DNA from: an uncultured Alphaproteobacteria bacterium
GTDB lineage: Bacteria > Pseudomonadota > Alphaproteobacteria > Caulobacterales > Caulobacteraceae
Assembly: GCA_937920085.1 (NCBI GenBank)
Contig: CALETE010000013.1
Coordinates: 1 to 28,490 of the forward strand
Length of the DNA stretch: 28,490 nt
Direction of reading: 5' to 3'
Both the position numbers and the translations under genes were made by a program. Shown here piece by piece: positions 16,492-23,641 of this stretch. Every line of letters begins with the position of its first letter. Within the stretch, counting starts at the first letter, position 1. The notes beneath the pieces are model-generated. The model saw only the letters and a program-made list of their open reading frames with translations. It did no database searches and had not been told where the DNA came from.

Positions 16492-17274
16492 ATGAGCTAT
16501 CAATTCATCAAAGTCGAGCGGGAAGACCACCTCACCATCTTCACTCTGAATCGACCTGAGGTAATGAATGCTCTGCATTCCCCAGCCCATTTTGAACTCC
16601 ATGAGGCGTTTGACGCCTTCGCCGCTGACCCCGAGCAGTGGGTGGGGATTGTCACCGGTGCCGGGGATAGGGCCTTTTCTGCTGGCAATGACCTGAAGCA
16701 TCAAGCGACGGGTGGCGAGATGCGTAGTCCGCCCAGCGGCTTTGCTGGATTGACCTCACGATTTGATCTCAACAAACCCCTGATCGCTGCTGTTAATGGC
16801 ATCGCCATGGGCGGCGGGTTCGAGATTGCCTTGGCCTGCGACATCATCGTTGCCGCAGAGGGGGCTATTTTTGCCTTGCCAGAACCTCGGGTTGGTCTGG
16901 CCGCCCTGGCTGGCGGTTTGCACCGTTTGCCTCGGGCCATTGGCGTGAAGCGCGCCATGGGCATGATACTTACGGGACGCCGGGTATCAGCTGCTGAAGG
17001 CGAGAGCCTTGGCTTCGTGAATGAAGTTGCTTCGTCGTCAGACTTGATGTCGGTCGCCCGCCGCTGGGCCGCTCAAATCTCCGAGCTGTCGCCCATGTCG
17101 ATCCGCGCTTCAAAGGAAGCGGTGTTTCAGGGGCTCGATGAGTTGACCCTCAAAGACGCCATTCTGGGCCAGAATAAGTACCCCGCCGTTGGCGCATTGT
17201 TCAGGTCAGAGGATTTTGTGGAGGGGCCCATGGCCTTTGCGCAAAAGCGCACGCCAAACTGGAAAGGGCGTTAA
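16492..17274 (+). CDS. Enoyl-CoA hydratase/isomerase (crotonase) family protein
   Basis: This 260-residue crotonase-fold enzyme acts on acyl-CoA thioesters. The oxyanion-hole segments are AFSAGNDL (61-68) and MGGGFEIALACD (106-117). Both catalytic glutamates of hydratases are present (E111, and E131 in LPEPRVGL), so hydratase chemistry is plausible. The usual GAGGTQRL is replaced by ALAGGLHRL, which moves it away from the short-chain FadB type and toward the carnitinyl-CoA dehydratase or unassigned hydratase groups. AGGGAG lies about 9 nt before ATG 16492. It is followed by the GMC oxidoreductase on the same strand after a 116-nt gap holding a strong hairpin. Confidence 0.88.
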   Translation: MSYQFIKVEREDHLTIFTLNRPEVMNALHSPAHFELHEAFDAFAADPEQWVGIVTGAGDRAFSAGNDLKHQATGGEMRSPPSGFAGLTSRFDLNKPLIAAVNGIAMGGGFEIALACDIIVAAEGAIFALPEPRVGLAALAGGLHRLPRAIGVKRAMGMILTGRRVSAAEGESLGFVNEVASSSDLMSVARRWAAQISELSPMSIRASKEAVFQGLDELTLKDAILGQNKYPAVGALFRSEDFVEGPMAFAQKRTPNWKGR

Positions 17275-17352
17275 GCCAAACATTCGTGACGCCGTCGTCA
17301 AGTTTATAGACTTCTCGGCGGCGGAACGCTTGTCAGGACGCCCGCGTCAAGG

Positions 17353-17380
17353 CAGGGAAGGGGAACTATCCCCTTTCCTG
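17353..17380 (+). promoter_or_regulatory. 12-bp hairpin abutting the ribosome-binding site of the GMC gene
   Basis: Positions 17353-17364 pair with 17369-17380 around an ACTA loop; all 12 pairs are Watson-Crick except one G-U. The 3' arm runs straight into GAGGAA, the ribosome-binding site of the TTG-initiated GMC gene, sharing its first G. It may be a transcription end for the hydratase gene, or an RNA element that limits translation of the oxidoreductase. There is only a short T-run inside the 3' arm and none after it. Confidence 0.55.
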
Positions 17381-17390
17381 AGGAACTGCC

Positions 17391-19046
17391 TTGGACCGTT
17401 TCGACTATATCATCATCGGCGCCGGATCGGCGGGCTGCGTGCTGGCCAACCGTCTCAGCGCAGATCCCAAGAACCGCGTCTTACTCTTAGAAGCGGGCGT
17501 AAAGGATAATTCAATCCTGGTCCAAATGCCTGCGGGTGTTGGGAGCCTGATTGGCGACAAGGGAACCTATAACTGGGGGTTCTGGACCGAAGCTGAACCC
17601 CACCTCGATGACCGCAAGCTGTGGTGGCCTAGGGGCAAGGGCTGGGGCGGATCCTCCTCCATCAATGGCATGATCTATATTCGCGGCCATGCCCGCGACT
17701 ATGACCAATGGCGTCAGATGGGGCTTGAAGGCTGGGCCTATAAGGATGTCCTTCCCTATTTTAAGCGCTCGGAATCTCTCGAAGATGGCGGCGATCCTTG
17801 GCATGGCGGCGCCGGCCCACTGAAGGTGTCTAAGGCCCATACGCCCAACCCCATCTACAAGGCAACCATCGAAGCTGGGCGCCAGGCAGGGTACAAGATT
17901 ACGTCTGATTTCAATGGCTTTCAGCAGGAAGGCTGGGGTCCCTATCAGTTCACCATTCACAAGGGTGAGCGCTGGAGTGCGGCTAAAGGTTATCTGCACC
18001 CGATCCTCAATCGACCTAATTTAACGAATCTGATTGGGGTTCGAACGACACGCATTCTGATTGAAAACGGCGTTGCGGTCGGCGTCGAATATGCCGACGA
18101 GGTGACCAAGGCGCGGACCTCTGTCTATGCTGACAAAGAGGTCCTCGTCTGTGCTGGGGCCGTGCAGTCGCCTCAGATCCTACAGCTATCGGGCATCGGT
18201 GATCCTGAGGAATTGGGGAAACACGGTATTCCTGTGGTCCACGCCCTGAAGGGGGTCGGTGCGAACCTGCAGGACCACCTGGACGTAACGCTCTCTTGGG
18301 AATGCCCTAAGCCGATCACGATCTATTCCCAGCGCAAAGGGCTGCTGAAGACAGCACTGGTTGGTCTGAACTGGCTGTTGTTCCGCAAGGGCGTCGGCGC
18401 GACGCAAGCTTTGGAGAGTGGTGCCTTTTTGAAGTCGCGGCCTGACCTAGATCGCCCCGATCTTCAGGTGCACTGCGTCCTGGCGGTCATGCAAAACCAT
18501 GGCAAGACCCAGGTCGAAAAGGACGGATTTACCTTCCATGTCTGCCAACTGCGGCCTGAGAGCCGTGGTCGAGTCGGTTTGAAGTCTGCCGATCCCTTCG
18601 ATGATCCGGCAATTTTCGCCAACTATCTCTCAGCGGAAGAAGACCGGCGTGCCCTGCGTGAGGGTGCAAAGATGATGCGCCAGGTGGCCGCTCAGGCTGC
18701 CCTTGATGAATTTCGCTCGGAAGAACTCTTCCCTGGCCCGTCTGTTCAGACCGATGAAGAGCTCGACGCCTGGATTCGCGCCAATTCAGAGACCATTTAT
18801 CACCCGGTCGGGACCTGCCGGATGGGGACGCTTGGTGACCCGATGGCGGTCGTTGATTCCGAATTGCGTGTTCAGGGTCTCAAGAACCTTCGGGTTATCG
18901 ACGCTTCGGTCATGCCAACCTTGGTCGGCGGCAATACCAACGCCCCAACAATCATGATTGCGGAAAAGGCCTCCGATCTGATCCTAGGTCTGGCGGCCCT
19001 GCCTGCAGATGATGCGCCGGTCTATGATGAAAGCGCCGCGGCCTAA
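17391..19046 (+). CDS. GMC-family FAD-dependent oxidoreductase (choline dehydrogenase-like)
   Basis: This 551-residue flavoprotein oxidises an alcohol. The FAD-binding motif IIGAGSAGCVLANRLS is at 8-23, with LLLEAG closing the first beta-alpha-beta unit. GKGWGGSSSINGMIYIRG is the GMC signature. The C-terminal catalytic pair is His471 in YHPVGTCRMG and the Asn of NTNAPTIMIAEKASD (515-517). The protein resembles BetA/AlkJ-like dehydrogenases, whose substrates range from choline to aliphatic and polyethylene-glycol alcohols, so the substrate is open. It starts at TTG 17391 with GAGG 7 nt upstream; there is no signal peptide. The TAA overlaps the stop of the convergent PAS gene. With the upstream crotonase it may belong to a catabolic pair. 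Confidence 0.92.
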   Translation: MDRFDYIIIGAGSAGCVLANRLSADPKNRVLLLEAGVKDNSILVQMPAGVGSLIGDKGTYNWGFWTEAEPHLDDRKLWWPRGKGWGGSSSINGMIYIRGHARDYDQWRQMGLEGWAYKDVLPYFKRSESLEDGGDPWHGGAGPLKVSKAHTPNPIYKATIEAGRQAGYKITSDFNGFQQEGWGPYQFTIHKGERWSAAKGYLHPILNRPNLTNLIGVRTTRILIENGVAVGVEYADEVTKARTSVYADKEVLVCAGAVQSPQILQLSGIGDPEELGKHGIPVVHALKGVGANLQDHLDVTLSWECPKPITIYSQRKGLLKTALVGLNWLLFRKGVGATQALESGAFLKSRPDLDRPDLQVHCVLAVMQNHGKTQVEKDGFTFHVCQLRPESRGRVGLKSADPFDDPAIFANYLSAEEDRRALREGAKMMRQVAAQAALDEFRSEELFPGPSVQTDEELDAWIRANSETIYHPVGTCRMGTLGDPMAVVDSELRVQGLKNLRVIDASVMPTLVGGNTNAPTIMIAEKASDLILGLAALPADDAPVYDESAAA

Positions 19047-19594
19047 GCGATACGGCGACCGTCAACAGCAGCGAGGCGCAGGCGAGGAGATCCCTCGTTT
19101 GCGCGACCCATATTGATGACCTGTTCCACAGCGATTTCCAGGGCTGGCAAGCCCTGGAGGCGCGCGACCATACCGAGTGGTTGGTAAAAACCTAGGAACC
19201 GCTCTGGGGATCCAGGGGACGGTGCCAGGGGTAGGAATAGAATTTCGATGGGAAGACTAGGCCCTGCGGTGGTGATCTCCGCCTTGACTAGGACGGGTTC
19301 TGGGCGCCGACGCGCGGCTTCGAGTCCCACCCTAAGGTCGTGCCGATCTTGCGGTCGGAATAGGGTCAAGGCGTTTTGATGCCTCAAATCCTGAGCATGT
19401 AACTCAGCGACAAATCCGCCAACCAGACGCAGGGGATAGACGCCAATATCCTCGCGACCCGTGACAAAAACCTGGCTTAGCAATTTGGGAAAATGAGTCG
19501 GGTCTATGGCGCGACGGTCAGGCAAGCGCCCTTCACCGGCGCGGCTTCGCCAATAATCTATCAATCGTTTTGTATTCAAATGAGACACAGACAT
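19043..19594 (-). CDS. PAS_5-domain protein
   Basis: This 183-residue protein matches the alphaproteobacterial PAS_5 family (PF07310), which has a start pattern YWRSRAGEGRLPDRRAIDPTHFPKLLSQVFV (about 14-44). The pattern continues with YPLRLVGGFVAELHAQDL and ends in a strand EILFLPLAPSP. These small single-PAS proteins have no output domain, so they are thought to act by protein contact or ligand sensing. In Caulobacter some single-PAS proteins act in cell-cycle and polarity signalling, but nothing here shows that. ATG 19592-19594 has no good ribosome-binding site. The gene is convergent with the GMC gene, with a 4-nt stop overlap, and divergent from the cysteine-rich protein gene across 174 nt. 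Confidence 0.82.
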   Translation of the reverse strand: MSVSHLNTKRLIDYWRSRAGEGRLPDRRAIDPTHFPKLLSQVFVTGREDIGVYPLRLVGGFVAELHAQDLRHQNALTLFRPQDRHDLRVGLEAARRRPEPVLVKAEITTAGPSLPIEILFLPLAPSPGSPERFLGFYQPLGMVARLQGLPALEIAVEQVINMGRANEGSPRLRLAAVDGRRIA

Positions 19595-19615
19595 CGAAGG
19601 AAGCAGCGCTGTTGC

Positions 19616-19685
19616 GCGGTCACAAGCGACCGCACGCAGTTTGCAGGCAAATTCGAGCCAAGGCCTGGATGTCCCAAAACGGGAC
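19616..19685. promoter_or_regulatory. Two inverted repeats in the PAS / cysteine-rich divergent region
   Basis: GCGGTC-acaagc-GACCGC (19616-19633) and GTCCC-aaaac-GGGAC (19671-19685) are perfect inverted repeats between the two divergent start codons. The second has the size and symmetry of a dimeric repressor site and lies 84 nt before the start of the cysteine-rich protein. Which protein would bind is unknown. Confidence 0.35.
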
Positions 19686-19768
19686 GTGTCTGATGTTTAT
19701 TTCGGCGGAACACACCAATCGGTGCGGTTCTTGCATAGTTAACAGCGAGACTCTGGAGTGGCGCTGCC

Positions 19769-20611
19769 ATGACGAACCGATCGATCTTGCTGGGGCTGCC
19801 TTTCGCTCTTGGGCTATTCATACTTGCCATGGTGTCGCCGGGCATCGCTAAGGCGCAGGCATGCTGTACCCCTCCAACCCCGCCTTGCTGTACGACACCG
19901 CATCCCACGCCACCTGCTGCATGCTGCGACACCAACAATAAGACCAACGTCCACGTGACGATTTCCAACGTGAATGTTGCGGTGGCCAATGCCCAATCCA
20001 GCGCGGTTTCTCGCGGGAGCAATCTCCTCTTGGGTAACGAAGGTGCTTATTACGGCGGCGGTGGCGGCGGTGGGGGGTATGCGCCACCGACCGTTTCAGC
20101 GGTCATCCAAGGCTTGAACCTAGAAGGTGGCCCGACTGCTCGGTCCGCCTACCAGGCAACGCGAACAATCCTGCGTCGCGTCGTGATCCAAGCTGTGTGC
20201 CTTGACGATCGTACGATTCCGCACCCAGCCTCTCAGCTCTCGCCAGAGCGCGCTGTCGAAGATGGTTATGAGGGCGAAATTTATCGTTGTATTGCAGGGA
20301 CTTGGCTGCAGGCCACCATTGCCAACTATGATGGGCACGTAGATTTTACCGGTGGCCAGACCCTGACATGTCACAAGGGTGACGCACTCTACCACGCCCA
20401 AGGTGGGCACGTAGAATGTCGGCCCCAACGCCCTGCGCGAGATTGCAATGAGCGCTCCCTCCTTCGCCGCTTCGGAGCGGGAGTCAAGATATTGGCCATG
20501 ATGACGACCGAAACCTACACTGCTTATCGCGAGACAAGTTCGCGCAGTGAGGCCTCGGCCATGGGCGCGGGCCTCAGCCTGGATGGTGGCGTCGGCGGCA
20601 TTGTTTATTAA
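19769..20611 (+). CDS. Secreted cysteine-rich protein of unknown function
   Basis: I do not recognise a family. The 280-residue protein has a signal peptide (hydrophobic about 6-22, probable cut after AKA or AQA at 29-31). The mature N-terminus has three Cys-Cys pairs in a Pro/Thr linker: ACCTPPTPPCC and AACCDTN. A beta-like stretch follows (NVHVTISNVNVAVANA), then an eight-glycine run (YYGGGGGGGGY, near 93-103). The C-terminal half (about 130-250) looks globular, with spaced cysteines in AVCLDD, YRCIAGTWL, LTCHKGD, VECRP and RDCNER. The many paired cysteines suggest disulfides in the periplasm or outside. GGAG lies 10 nt before ATG 19769. It is convergent with the M16 peptidase. The real-gene call rests on the signal peptide, ribosome-binding site and ordered composition. 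Confidence 0.75.
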   Translation: MTNRSILLGLPFALGLFILAMVSPGIAKAQACCTPPTPPCCTTPHPTPPAACCDTNNKTNVHVTISNVNVAVANAQSSAVSRGSNLLLGNEGAYYGGGGGGGGYAPPTVSAVIQGLNLEGGPTARSAYQATRTILRRVVIQAVCLDDRTIPHPASQLSPERAVEDGYEGEIYRCIAGTWLQATIANYDGHVDFTGGQTLTCHKGDALYHAQGGHVECRPQRPARDCNERSLLRRFGAGVKILAMMTTETYTAYRETSSRSEASAMGAGLSLDGGVGGIVY

Positions 20612-20668
20612 GTCGCGCTGGCTCTTTCTTCATCTGCAGTCGCCGGGCGGCAAATCCTGATTTGACGG

Positions 20669-23527
20669 TTACTTTTGTGAACCTCCTTCAGGGGCTGGGG
20701 TGACAGTGAGGGTCCAGGCTGATCCCTCGCTCAGGATTTCCTGTGCGGATTTCTGAACATCCATTGCAGAAACCGATTCTGTTGCGGCGATGGCGCCACG
20801 CAGGATCGCCAAGCGTCGTGGATCCGTCTGGGCGCCCTTAAGTTCGGAAATCCAAAAGGCGTTTGTTTGCTGGGCCTTGGCGAAATCCTCAAGCCGTGGC
20901 GTTTTTGCCCGGTTGAGTTCGTCAGGTGTGGGGGGGGCGAGGGCTAAATCTGCTGCGAGCTTCTTTATGGACGCCAGACTTGATTCGAGTTTTGCCGTTG
21001 GCACTTCAACGCGAGCCGCCAAGTAACCCCAGTCTGGCCAGGTAAGGCTGGTTTGCAGGCCGGTATTTGGTGAATAGGTCGCGCCTTGAGTTTCCCTAAG
21101 CTCTGCCCGCAGCCGCAATTTCATCACCTCCGAAAGAATGTCTACAGACCGATTCCCGCGAGGGTCGGCGAAATAGGTCCTCACTGGCCAAGCAATGACG
21201 GCGATACTTTGATCGTCCCGTCCCTTGTGGGTCAGTTGGACGGGGCTCGACGTGGCTTCCGGAAACCGAATCGAGGTCTTGGCCGTCGGCTCAACGGAGG
21301 CTTTGCGGGACCCAAGGGCACCGAAGGTGCGGGATACGAGGTCTGTGGCCTTTTCAACGGTAATATCACCGACAATTACCACCTCCAAGGGTGCCTCGCT
21401 GAGCACAGGTGTGATCATCGCCTTGAATTGGGCGAAGTCCGCCGCCTCAATTTCAGCGATCTTGGGGAAACGCCATCTAGCGTCGCCGCTATGCAGGAGG
21501 CCGGGTAGGTCACGGGAGAGGACGCCCGAGTCCGTTGCATCAAACTGGTCGTTCATGGGTTTCGCCGCCCTCTTCAGGTGGTCGAAAGGTTCAGGTCTCC
21601 AGCCCGGATCTACGACATAGGCTGCTAAGAGCTGCAACTGTACATCAAGGTCTGACCGGGTCGTTTCGCCTGATAATACAAAGGCATCGTCAGTGATCCC
21701 GAACCGCGCACCATAGACCTTGTTGGCGAGAACATGCTCGACTTCGGTTGCTGATAGGCGACCAAGACCACCGCCTGTGAAGGCACCAGCTGCCCATCCG
21801 AGAGAGGGCGTGTCGGTTGGTAACTCGCTGCGACCGGCTCCTAAGTTCACGCGCACGAAGATCTGATCGTCTTGGAATTTTGTAGGTTTGACTGTCAGGC
21901 GTACCCCATTTGCGAATCTGACGAATGTCACGTTGAGATCAGGCACGTCGCGGGTTTCGACGACCTCCGATGGTATACCGAAGGTTGCGTAAGGCCACAC
22001 CAAGTCCGCTGTCGCGGTGGGAGGCTCGAGCTTCAGCTTATCAGCGGCTTGGAACGCCTTGAGCACCGCGTTTTCACCCCCAGGAATTGCCTTGGGTGCG
22101 CCAATAAATATGAGCGGACCTTGGCCCTTGAATTGAGCGCGCATAGCGGTCGTGACCATCTCAGCCTTCAAGTCCTTTACCGCGACCTCGAATTCAGCGA
22201 GGTCCTGAGCCGGAGAGGTTATGACGTTGCGGTCACTGATCGCGGCGATGAAATCGTCGGCAATGTCTGCTGGTAAGGTCGTGGCTGCGCCAGCGGCTTT
22301 CGCCTTGAGCCCCGTCCGCATTTCGACGATTTCACGATCGAGTTCGTCTTGTCGAACACCGAATTGAATCAAACGTCTACGTTCCACTTCGCTTTGGATT
22401 AGGGCCTCTTTCCAGTGATCGAAGTCGGAATTCACCAGGAGGTTTGTAACGGTGGCTGTCTTATATTCCGTGGTTGAGAATGCACCGGCGCTGAGGAAGC
22501 TTGCACCTGCGCTACGGGAGATCTTCTGGTATCGGCGATTGAGAACCGAGAAGCCAAGTTGATTGATGAGGTCATCACGGCGCGCTGAAATTGAGTCTGG
22601 GCGAAGGTCTGGTGGTCTGACCCAAGCGACTCCGATTGAAGTGCCAACCCCAGGGTCGGTCATGAGTTGCACTTCAAGTTTTCTCGGTTTGACCTTACCG
22701 AGTTTAGGGTCAACTCCCGGCGGGACGGACGGCCTCCAGTTGCTAAATTGGCTGCGAATTTTGGTCGCCATGACGACGGGATCAAAATCACCGGTGGCGA
22801 CGAGCACAGTGCGTTCAGGGCGATAATATTGGTGATAGAAATCAGCAACTTGAGAGACGGGTGCCGACTTTAGGACCTCGACCTTGCCGATCGGAATTCG
22901 GTCACTTGCCCTTTGATCCTTCAATTGAAATTTCATCCGCCTGACAAACAGACGGAAGTAGGGCGTGTCGCGGGTTCTCTCCTCGGACAGAATAACCCCG
23001 CGCTCACTATCCATTGCGGTTTGATCAAGACTTAGTTCGCCAGCCGCCTCACGCAGGAGGGTGAGGGTGGTGTCGATGGTCTCCTCATCCGTCTTTGGGA
23101 GATCAAACTTGTAGATGGTCTGATCAAAGTCGGTGGAGGCGTTTGTGTCAGCGCCGAAGGAAAGGCCATGACGTTCAAGCATCTTCATCATTTCGCCATT
23201 GGGATATTTCCGGGATCCCTTGAAGGCCATGTGCTCGAGAAAGTGCGCCAAACCCTGTTGCGCGTCGGACTCCATCAAGGATCCAGCTTCGATTCTCAGT
23301 CGCAGGGCAGCCTGGCCTGGATGGGCGCTTTGGCGTCTAAGGACATATCGCATGCCATTGGGGAGTGTGCCGAAGACGATGTCAGGGTCCGGCGCGATCC
23401 CCAACTTGCTCTGCTGCCAAGGTATCGCCTTCGATATGTCTGTGAAAGGCGAGGCGCTACTTACAGACGATAACCCGAACCAAAGGGCGGCAATGAGGGC
23501 GGAAGCCGCAGACGAAGTGGAGGGCAT
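20669..23527 (-). CDS. M16-family metallopeptidase, periplasmic
   Basis: This 952-residue zinc peptidase of the insulinase/pitrilysin family has a signal peptide (about 1-25, cut near SSASA/SPF), so it should act in the periplasm or at the outer membrane. The inverted zinc motif HFLEH is at 95-99, and the third ligand Glu is probably E175 in SERGVILSEE, 76 residues later. Preceding it is PNGMRYVLRR, the typical N-terminal strand. The second half, from about residue 520 (VRFANGVRLTVKPTKF), is the non-catalytic repeat unit without HxxEH. Such two-unit proteins form a closed chamber that degrades peptides. It lies 114 nt after hfaD on the same strand, and is convergent with the cysteine-rich gene. 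Confidence 0.92.
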   Translation of the reverse strand: MPSTSSAASALIAALWFGLSSVSSASPFTDISKAIPWQQSKLGIAPDPDIVFGTLPNGMRYVLRRQSAHPGQAALRLRIEAGSLMESDAQQGLAHFLEHMAFKGSRKYPNGEMMKMLERHGLSFGADTNASTDFDQTIYKFDLPKTDEETIDTTLTLLREAAGELSLDQTAMDSERGVILSEERTRDTPYFRLFVRRMKFQLKDQRASDRIPIGKVEVLKSAPVSQVADFYHQYYRPERTVLVATGDFDPVVMATKIRSQFSNWRPSVPPGVDPKLGKVKPRKLEVQLMTDPGVGTSIGVAWVRPPDLRPDSISARRDDLINQLGFSVLNRRYQKISRSAGASFLSAGAFSTTEYKTATVTNLLVNSDFDHWKEALIQSEVERRRLIQFGVRQDELDREIVEMRTGLKAKAAGAATTLPADIADDFIAAISDRNVITSPAQDLAEFEVAVKDLKAEMVTTAMRAQFKGQGPLIFIGAPKAIPGGENAVLKAFQAADKLKLEPPTATADLVWPYATFGIPSEVVETRDVPDLNVTFVRFANGVRLTVKPTKFQDDQIFVRVNLGAGRSELPTDTPSLGWAAGAFTGGGLGRLSATEVEHVLANKVYGARFGITDDAFVLSGETTRSDLDVQLQLLAAYVVDPGWRPEPFDHLKRAAKPMNDQFDATDSGVLSRDLPGLLHSGDARWRFPKIAEIEAADFAQFKAMITPVLSEAPLEVVIVGDITVEKATDLVSRTFGALGSRKASVEPTAKTSIRFPEATSSPVQLTHKGRDDQSIAVIAWPVRTYFADPRGNRSVDILSEVMKLRLRAELRETQGATYSPNTGLQTSLTWPDWGYLAARVEVPTAKLESSLASIKKLAADLALAPPTPDELNRAKTPRLEDFAKAQQTNAFWISELKGAQTDPRRLAILRGAIAATESVSAMDVQKSAQEILSEGSAWTLTVTPAPEGGSQK

Positions 23528-23641
23528 AGAGAATTCCGAACCTAAAGTTAGGGAATGTCATCCATGCCGCGCTCTATGGGGCGGACGCAAGGCATCAACC
23601 GGGCGGCGATATGGCCTAAGGCTTCTGACCCTTAGTTTCTC

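Noticed and set aside
23616..23635. CTAAGG...CCTTAG hairpin after the hfaD stop as terminator
   Set aside because: A 6-bp AT-containing stem with no T-run on the minus strand; too weak to separate hfaD from the peptidase gene.
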